Positions 1 to 5,366 of a DNA stretch of 8,297 bases are shown piece by piece (the first letter of the stretch is position 1; each line of letters starts with the position of its first letter). The notes under the pieces are model-generated. The model was not told the DNA's origin and made no database searches. It saw only the letters and a program-made list of their open reading frames with translations. Origin of the DNA: SHLJ01 sp041618535 (GTDB lineage Bacteria > Bacteroidota > Bacteroidia > Flavobacteriales > Flavobacteriaceae); contig JBFKFP010000128.1 in NCBI GenBank assembly GCA_041618535.1, positions 1 through 8,297 on the forward strand. The letters are read 5' to 3'. The position numbers and the translations under genes were made by a program.

Positions 1-321
1 AGGCATTATTTAAAACGACACAAGTCATCATTTCAGAAGGAGTTGATCATCGAGATGATCTTTCAGGACGAATTATATCCAAGATCTATCTATTATTGCA
101 TAAACAAACTAAGTCACCATATCAATCAATTGATCAAGTCAAAAGAGCTGGAGGCAAATAACCTTAATTTTTTGATCGGGAAACTCGAGAGCAGGATAAA
201 GTATACCACCATCGATAGTATAAATGAACAAGGATTAGAAAACTTTATCAAGGAGATCAAGGATTCCATAAAATCCATTTCCTTCGCTGTCAATGCAGTT
301 TATTTTTCACATCTAAATTAG
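1..321 (+). CDS. Alpha-E domain protein, C-terminal part (5' end outside window)
   Basis: The reading frame is open from base 1 to a TAG stop at 319-321, so this is the last ~106 residues of a longer protein; a TTG at 43 could be taken as a start, but coding continues upstream of it. The helical sequence with the motif DELYPRSIYYCINKL resembles the C-terminal half of alpha-E (DUF403) proteins, which are usually about 300 residues and have a conserved F/Y-PRS segment. The family is known from gene clusters with a circularly permuted ATP-grasp ligase and a transglutaminase-like peptidase, proposed to make or process a peptide or peptide-modified product; its own biochemistry is unsettled. The next gene, seven bases downstream on the same strand, is that transglutaminase, which supports the call. 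Identification rests on one motif, the helical character and the neighbour. Confidence 0.75.
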   Translation, partial: RHYLKRHKSSFQKELIIEMIFQDELYPRSIYYCINKLSHHINQLIKSKELEANNLNFLIGKLESRIKYTTIDSINEQGLENFIKEIKDSIKSISFAVNAVYFSHLN

Positions 322-328
322 TTCTGAA

Positions 329-1279
329 ATGCCTACGTTCCATATCAAACATCTCACTCAGTACACATACAGCCAACCTGTTATTGATGGAGCGAACCAA
401 ATTATGCTGTACCCAATCATCAATGAGTTTCAAAAGGTGGTGGACCAGAAAATCAATGTCAGTACCAACCCTAAAATTGCGACATATAATGATTTCTGCG
501 GCAATACAGTAGGAACCTTTATGATTACCGAACCTCATAATTTTGTTTCAATCGAATCTGAAATCGAAGTTCATACGAGCTCCATTATATATCCTGAAGA
601 TAAAATACCTGCTGAGGATCAATGGGAGGCCCTCAAACCATTAAGGAACGATATATCATTTATGGATTTTCTGAGATTTATCCGGTTTGACGGGACAGAA
701 GAAATAGCCGACATGCTCGGTAAATATGACCTGAACGAATGGTCGCCGTATAGAATGGCCGTTGAACTTTGCAGTTACATCCATCATAATTTCCAATATG
801 CCAAGGGCATTACGACGGTTGATTCCAAGCTTGACGATGTCTGGCGATTAAAGGCAGGGGTCTGCCAGGATTTCACCAACATTTTTCTCCAAATGATCCG
901 GATGCTTGGAATTCCCGCGCGATATGTAAGCGGCTATATATGTCCGAGCACCGAGGCTAGCAGGGGTGAGGGTGCCACCCATGCATGGATAGAGGCCTAT
1001 ATACCCTTTTATGGCTGGCTTGGTTTAGATCCGACCAATGACATCATTACCAGCGAACATCATGTTAAGCTTGCCGTAGGCCGGAATTACCATGACTGTG
1101 CACCCGTGGTAGGGGTTTACAAGGGAGATGCAAGTGATGATTTGTTTGTAAAGGTAAAGGTGAGTCATGTAAAGAAAAACAATGACAGCCTGGTGTTCCC
1201 TGAAGTCAATGACTTGAATGCCAGCACTAACCGATATCGTCAGAATCTTGAATTGATTCAGCAACAGCAGCAACAGTAA
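329..1279 (+). CDS. Transglutaminase-like cysteine peptidase family protein
   Basis: A 316-residue protein with the two-part architecture of bacterial transglutaminase-like proteins. Residues ~1-85 match the N-terminal beta domain (opening FHIKHLTQYTYSQPV, then NDFCGNTVGTF). Residues ~140-240 form the transglutaminase core. The catalytic triad is visible: C179 in GVCQDF, H218 in THAWIEAY and D234 in LGLDPTN. No signal peptide is seen, so it should be cytosolic. Members of this fold that sit beside alpha-E and ATP-grasp genes are thought to act as peptidases or amide-bond-processing enzymes rather than protein crosslinkers. The ATG follows the alpha-E stop by only seven bases, indicating an operon; no Shine-Dalgarno is seen, as is common in Bacteroidota. 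The C terminus is a run of six glutamines (CAG/CAA codons), unusual but probably a disordered tail. Family call firm; substrate unknown. Confidence 0.92.
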   Translation: MPTFHIKHLTQYTYSQPVIDGANQIMLYPIINEFQKVVDQKINVSTNPKIATYNDFCGNTVGTFMITEPHNFVSIESEIEVHTSSIIYPEDKIPAEDQWEALKPLRNDISFMDFLRFIRFDGTEEIADMLGKYDLNEWSPYRMAVELCSYIHHNFQYAKGITTVDSKLDDVWRLKAGVCQDFTNIFLQMIRMLGIPARYVSGYICPSTEASRGEGATHAWIEAYIPFYGWLGLDPTNDIITSEHHVKLAVGRNYHDCAPVVGVYKGDASDDLFVKVKVSHVKKNNDSLVFPEVNDLNASTNRYRQNLELIQQQQQQ

Positions 1280-1296
1280 TGATTGTTTGGTTAACG

Positions 1297-1313
1297 AAGG
1301 TTAAGACCTTTTT
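1297..1313 (+). terminator. Possible weak intrinsic terminator after the transglutaminase gene
   Basis: AAGGT and ACCTT arms (1297-1301 and 1306-1310) can pair around a TAAG loop, and the 3' arm runs into a short T tract to 1313. It lies 17 bases after the transglutaminase stop, in the 43-bp spacer between two convergent genes, where a terminator is expected. The stem is only five base pairs and the T run is short, so termination may be weak. There is no T tract in the other direction. Confidence 0.35.
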
Positions 1314-1322
1314 ATCATATCT

Positions 1323-2048
1323 TCATCTATTGCTCCTGATCACAGTCTCCAGGACAGCCCAAACGTTTTCTGCTACTATTCGGTGACCATCTTCATTGGG
1401 ATGAATACCGTCATCAAGATTTAACTCTGGAATACCGCCTACATTTTCCAAAAGGAACGGGATGAATTCAAGATCATTCACTTCAGCCAAATCAATAAAA
1501 ATAGATTTGAATTCCCTGGTGTAATCCTGCCCCAAATTGGGTGGAAGCTGCATCCCGGCTAGGACAATTGTTGCCTCCGGGTATTTTTGTCTTACCGTGT
1601 CAATTATGGCCTGAAGGTTCTTACGGGTTTCGCCTAATGAAATTCCGCGTAAACCATCATTACCTCCTAATTCAAGTACAAATACATCAATATGCTGACT
1701 CAGTACCCATCCTACTCGTGATAATCCGCCTGAGGTGGTCTCACCGCTTAATCCGGAATTAATGACCGTATAATCCAGGTTTAAGGAATCGATTTTGGAT
1801 TGAACCAGGGAAGGGTAGGCATCATTGCTGTCATCAAGCCCGTATCCGGCTGTTAAACTATCCCCGAAAAACAAAATGGTTTTGGTGCCTTTTGTTCCTT
1901 CCTCTGAAGTCCCTGCTTCAGCCGACGGTATTTCTGATTCATTTTTCTTGGAACTTTCGCCACCGCATGAAAGCAGCATCCCCGCCAAAAGAAAATAACG
2001 AAACATTAACAGTTTCCGGATTTGTTGAGCAATTTTTTCTGAAATCAT
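1323..2048 (-). CDS. tesA: SGNH/GDSL-family esterase lipoprotein (arylesterase / TesA-like)
   Basis: A 241-residue hydrolase of the SGNH superfamily. All blocks are visible: GDSL with nucleophile S64 (FFGDSLTAGYGL), oxyanion glycine G99 (NSGLSGETT), GGND at 128-131 (LELGGNDGLRG), and the catalytic D213/H216 pair in DGIHPNEDGH. TesA-type enzymes hydrolyse acyl thioesters, lysophospholipids and aryl esters in the periplasm. The N terminus has a basic region (RK at 11-12), a hydrophobic stretch and a lipobox LLSC ending at C28, followed by a Ser/Glu-rich low-complexity tether (~29-57), so a lipid-anchored product is predicted. An ATG at residue 15 is an alternative start leaving a very short signal; the longer start is preferred for its basic n-region. 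It is divergent, 39 bp away, from a YbbA/YbbP-like transporter, as in E. coli. The true substrate cannot be read from sequence. Confidence 0.9.
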   Translation of the reverse strand: MISEKIAQQIRKLLMFRYFLLAGMLLSCGGESSKKNESEIPSAEAGTSEEGTKGTKTILFFGDSLTAGYGLDDSNDAYPSLVQSKIDSLNLDYTVINSGLSGETTSGGLSRVGWVLSQHIDVFVLELGGNDGLRGISLGETRKNLQAIIDTVRQKYPEATIVLAGMQLPPNLGQDYTREFKSIFIDLAEVNDLEFIPFLLENVGGIPELNLDDGIHPNEDGHRIVAENVWAVLETVIRSNR

Positions 2049-2087
2049 TTCCTTAATTTGGCTTCTTTCTGATTTTCATAAAGAAAT

Positions 2088-2777
2088 ATGCCAAATATAT
2101 TAAAGATTCACGAGCTCGAAAAGATTTATAAAAGCGGTTCAAAAAGTATTACGGTTTTGCATGATATCTCCTTTGAAGTAGAGGAAGGGGAGACCTTTGC
2201 TATCGTTGGACCGTCTGGTAGTGGTAAAACTACCTTACTGGGTTTATGTGCCGGTTTGGATTACCCTGATAACGGAACTGTCGAGCTCTGCGGACAAAAG
2301 CTTGAAGAGCTGGATGAAGATGAACGCGCCAGGCTGCGCAATGACGAAGTTGGATTTATCTTCCAGAATTTCCAATTGCTGCCCACGCTTACAGCTCTTG
2401 AGAATGTTGTGGTTCCTCTGGAATTGCAGGGAGCCGGAAATGCCCGCAAAGTTGGAATGGAATTGCTTGAGAAAGTAGGGCTTGGTGACCGTGTTCATCA
2501 TTATCCGTCCCAATTGTCAGGGGGTGAGCAGCAGCGTGTATGCCTGGCAAGGGCTTTTTCAAATAAACCGAGTATCATTTTTGCCGACGAGCCCACCGGT
2601 AACCTTGATGAGGAAACCGGTGAAAAAGTCATAAAGTTGCTCTTCGATCTGAACAAGGAAGCCGGAACCACCCTCGTTATTGTTTCTCACGACCTTGATC
2701 TGGCAAACAGAACCCGGCAGATCCTGAGGTTAAAAGGCGGAAAGATATTTAGCAACGAAAGGACCGCTGTGATTTGA
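2088..2777 (+). CDS. ybbA: ABC transporter ATP-binding protein, YbbA/LolD-like
   Basis: A complete 229-residue ATPase of the MacB/LolD/YbbA class, the usual length for a single-domain subunit. Visible motifs are Walker A GPSGSGKT (41-48), Q-loop Q93 in FIFQNFQLLP, signature LSGGEQ (143-148), Walker B with catalytic E168 (IIFADEPTG), D-loop NLD (172-174) and switch H201 (VIVSHDLD). It should sit on the cytoplasmic face and power the FtsX-type permease encoded next. Transporters of this class work as mechanotransmitters or lipid/lipoprotein extractors rather than ordinary substrate pumps. The YbbA name over LolD rests on the partner (a 10-TM YbbP-like permease) and the divergent TesA-like esterase. 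Its TGA stop overlaps the permease's likely TTG start, implying translational coupling. No convincing promoter was found in the 39-bp divergent spacer. Confidence 0.93.
   Translation: MPNILKIHELEKIYKSGSKSITVLHDISFEVEEGETFAIVGPSGSGKTTLLGLCAGLDYPDNGTVELCGQKLEELDEDERARLRNDEVGFIFQNFQLLPTLTALENVVVPLELQGAGNARKVGMELLEKVGLGDRVHHYPSQLSGGEQQRVCLARAFSNKPSIIFADEPTGNLDEETGEKVIKLLFDLNKEAGTTLVIVSHDLDLANRTRQILRLKGGKIFSNERTAVI
2092..2121 (-). promoter_or_regulatory. Candidate Bacteroidota-type promoter for the esterase gene
   Basis: Read on the minus strand, TATATTTG at 2099-2092 is an exact match to the Bacteroidota -7 element TAnnTTTG, and TTTC at 2121-2118 is a 3-of-4 match to the -33 TTTG, with an 18-base spacer in the accepted range. 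Transcription would begin near 2086, giving a leader of roughly 38 bases before the esterase ATG. The site lies inside the first codons of the divergent ATPase gene, so transcription of the two units could interfere. Such AT-rich matches do occur by chance. Confidence 0.35.
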
Positions 2778-5320
2778 AAAACGGATCAAAAAATAGCAGG
2801 GCAGGTATCTACTGGTTATTTAAAATGGCCTGGCGAGACGGGAAGGCAAGCCTTTCCAGGCTACTGCTTTTTATGGCGTCCATCATCCTGGGAATTGCCG
2901 CTGTTGTTTCCATTCAATTGTTCAGTGATAATCTCAAACAAAATATCCAAAAGCAGTCTAAATCGTTGATGGGTGCAGATTTTCTCATTGACTCAAACGA
3001 TCTTCCAACCGAAAGAACCCTGTCTATTATCGATTCCCTGGGGGGAGCCGATGCCTCGGAGGTTACATTCTCATCCATGGCGGCATTCCCCAAAAATGGA
3101 AATACCAGGCTGGTTCGGGTTCGTGGCATTGAGGGCGGATTTCCTTTTTATGGTAAGCTGGTGACCGAACCTGCAACTGCCGGAGCCACATATCAGTCAA
3201 AGGGTGGGGCAGTGGTAGACGCTACCATGATGCTGCAGTTTGATGTTCAAACCGGTGACTCCATCAAAATCGGAGAGCTGACCTTGCCTATATTAGGTGC
3301 TTTAAAGTCAATCCCGGGATCAGGGGCCATCTCGAGCTCTATCGCACCTTCCGTTCTCATTCCCTATGAGTTGATCTCAGATACCAAATTATTGCAGGTA
3401 GGAAGCCGAAAGGAATATCAGTATTATTTTAAGGCTCCGGAAGCAGATCTTCAACTTCTGAATAAAAATGTAGATCCCATCCTGGATGCAGAAAACGCCG
3501 ATATCGATACTCATACCAGTACAAGCAGGCGTTTAGGCCGAAGCTATGATAATTTCGGTAAGTTCCTGAACCTCGCAGCTTTTATCGCATTGCTGCTTGG
3601 TTGTATCGGGATAGCCAGTTCGGTACATATCTATATCAAGGAAAAACTGACCTCTGTTGCTGTTCTTAAATGTATCGGAGCCAGCAGGAAGCAGACATTT
3701 CCTATCTATTTGATCCAGGTTGCTTTTATGGGACTATTAGGTGGAATAACGGGAACCGTTCTGGGTGTTTTTCTCCAGGAAACTTTTCCTTACTTCTTGA
3801 GGGAATTCCTTCCATTTGATGTTGAGATCGCCATTACTCTCAAACCGCTGGTCATGGGGTTGCTCCTGGGTATACTAATGTCTGTATTATTCGCACTTTT
3901 ACCATTATTAAACACCTGGTATGTATCTCCGTTGGAGGTGCTTCGCCTGAGCCAGAATGGCACAAAAAAACCTAATAGAACACGTGTGTTGACCTTTGTC
4001 GCTATTTTGGTTTTTCTTTACGCCTTCTCATTTTGGCTGCTGCGCAATATGGGCTTCGCTTTTGCCTTTGTGATAGGAGTGGTGGTTACTTTTTCCATCC
4101 TGGCGGGAATAGCCGGTTTGTCCATGAGTATGATCCGGAGATTTTTTCCATCAAGCTGGGGGTTTACGGCACGTCAGAGCCTTCTGAATTTATTCCGGCC
4201 GAACAATCAGACCATGGTCTTGATCCTGGCCATCGGTTTGGGCACATTTCTTATCAGCACATTATATTTCACAAGGGATATATTACTTGCCAAAACGGCA
4301 CTTTCCGGGACAGGCGACAAGGCCAATATCATAATGCTGGATGTTCAGCCTGAACAAAAGGAAGCCGTAGCTGAGGCCATCTCCCAGCAGGACCTTAAGA
4401 TTATCGACCAGCTTTCCCTTGTGACCATGAGAGTGCACAGCATCAATGGACAACTCGTAAACGACATACGAAAAGATACGACCTCCACCATAGACAGGTG
4501 GGTGTTAAATCATGAATTCAGAACGACATACCGTGATTCTCTAATCACTTCGGAAACATTGATTGAAGGGGAGTGGACGCCCACTTTGCAAACAGGGGAG
4601 CCTGTTGTGATCTCCATATCTGAGGACCTTTCCCAAAATGCGAAACTGGATTTAGGTGATCAGGTTGTTTTTAATGTTCAGGGAGTGTTGATGGAAACAA
4701 CGGTTGGCAGCATTCGCACGGTGGACTGGGCGCAGTTGCAGATGAATTTTATGGTTGTATTCCCAACAGGAGTTTTGGAAAACGCGCCACAATTCAACGT
4801 TATCTCTGCCTATGTCCCGGATGATGCCAGTTCTGCATTACTTCAGCGCAAGCTGGTTAAGCAATTCCCGAATGTATCCGTGATCGATCTTCGTCAGATT
4901 TATACCGTTGTGGAGGATGTGCTCGACAAGGTGGCATGGGTCATAAATTTTATGGCATTTTTCAGTATCCTAACGGGAATAATAGTCCTTATAGGTTCTG
5001 TACGAACAAGCAAATACCAACGTATCAGGGAAAGCGTGTTACTGCGTACCATGGGAGCCAAGAGTCGCCAGATCCTTAAGATCACCTCGCTGGAATACTT
5101 ATATCTCGGCATTTTAGGAAGCCTGGTTGGGATCTTATTATCGTTGATTGGCAGCCAGTTGTTGGCAACCCTTTTGTTTGAAGAACCTTTTGTTCCTTCG
5201 GCTATACCGTTCTTGTTATTCTTGCCTGGTATTACAGCTTTGGTTTTGCTGATCGGGCTCAGTAATATCAGGAGTGTCCTAAAAAGCCCCCCATTGGAGG
5301 TATTGCGCAAGGAAGTATGA
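2774..5320 (+). CDS. ybbP: FtsX-like ABC transporter permease, YbbP family (10 TM)
   Basis: An 848-residue inner-membrane permease with duplicated FtsX architecture. Hydrophobic segments fall near residues 29-50, 265-288, 309-334, 357-380, 404-424, 427-453, 479-500, 717-743, 774-800 and 811-833, giving ten TMs. Two extracytoplasmic domains of similar size lie at ~51-264 and ~501-716. Each half carries the cytoplasmic FtsX loop (VAVLKCIGASRKQ at 296-307; VLLRTMGAKSRQI near 755-767) and ends in a PLEVLR motif (386-391 and 840-845). The DWAQLQMNFMVVFPTGVLEN segment (651-670) is typical of YbbP-like proteins. Ten TMs and two large domains separate it from four-TM MacB/LolC. The start is probably TTG at 2774, overlapping the ATPase stop, with AAAGGA ten bases upstream; an ATG at residue 18 (2825) is the alternative. 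Proposed role: extraction or delivery of hydrophobic substrates, possibly with the esterase. Confidence 0.9.
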   Translation: MKNGSKNSRAGIYWLFKMAWRDGKASLSRLLLFMASIILGIAAVVSIQLFSDNLKQNIQKQSKSLMGADFLIDSNDLPTERTLSIIDSLGGADASEVTFSSMAAFPKNGNTRLVRVRGIEGGFPFYGKLVTEPATAGATYQSKGGAVVDATMMLQFDVQTGDSIKIGELTLPILGALKSIPGSGAISSSIAPSVLIPYELISDTKLLQVGSRKEYQYYFKAPEADLQLLNKNVDPILDAENADIDTHTSTSRRLGRSYDNFGKFLNLAAFIALLLGCIGIASSVHIYIKEKLTSVAVLKCIGASRKQTFPIYLIQVAFMGLLGGITGTVLGVFLQETFPYFLREFLPFDVEIAITLKPLVMGLLLGILMSVLFALLPLLNTWYVSPLEVLRLSQNGTKKPNRTRVLTFVAILVFLYAFSFWLLRNMGFAFAFVIGVVVTFSILAGIAGLSMSMIRRFFPSSWGFTARQSLLNLFRPNNQTMVLILAIGLGTFLISTLYFTRDILLAKTALSGTGDKANIIMLDVQPEQKEAVAEAISQQDLKIIDQLSLVTMRVHSINGQLVNDIRKDTTSTIDRWVLNHEFRTTYRDSLITSETLIEGEWTPTLQTGEPVVISISEDLSQNAKLDLGDQVVFNVQGVLMETTVGSIRTVDWAQLQMNFMVVFPTGVLENAPQFNVISAYVPDDASSALLQRKLVKQFPNVSVIDLRQIYTVVEDVLDKVAWVINFMAFFSILTGIIVLIGSVRTSKYQRIRESVLLRTMGAKSRQILKITSLEYLYLGILGSLVGILLSLIGSQLLATLLFEEPFVPSAIPFLLFLPGITALVLLIGLSNIRSVLKSPPLEVLRKEV

Positions 5321-5366
5321 ACCCCGTTTCAGATGTGTTTTTCAAAGTTTGTAAATGATGTCCTTA

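Noticed and set aside
2053..2060. TTAATTTG as a -7 element for the ATPase-permease operon on the + strand
   Set aside because: It matches TAnnTTTG at 7 of 8 positions, but the nearest upstream TTTG (2021-2024) is 28 bases away, outside the usual spacing.
4900..5310. 136-codon open frame on the minus strand
   Set aside because: It is fully antisense to the last TMs of the permease, which has strong family features; no domain or start signal is visible.
5321..5366. Bidirectional terminator between the convergent permease and antiporter-channel genes
   Set aside because: No inverted repeat with a T tract was found in this 46-base spacer.
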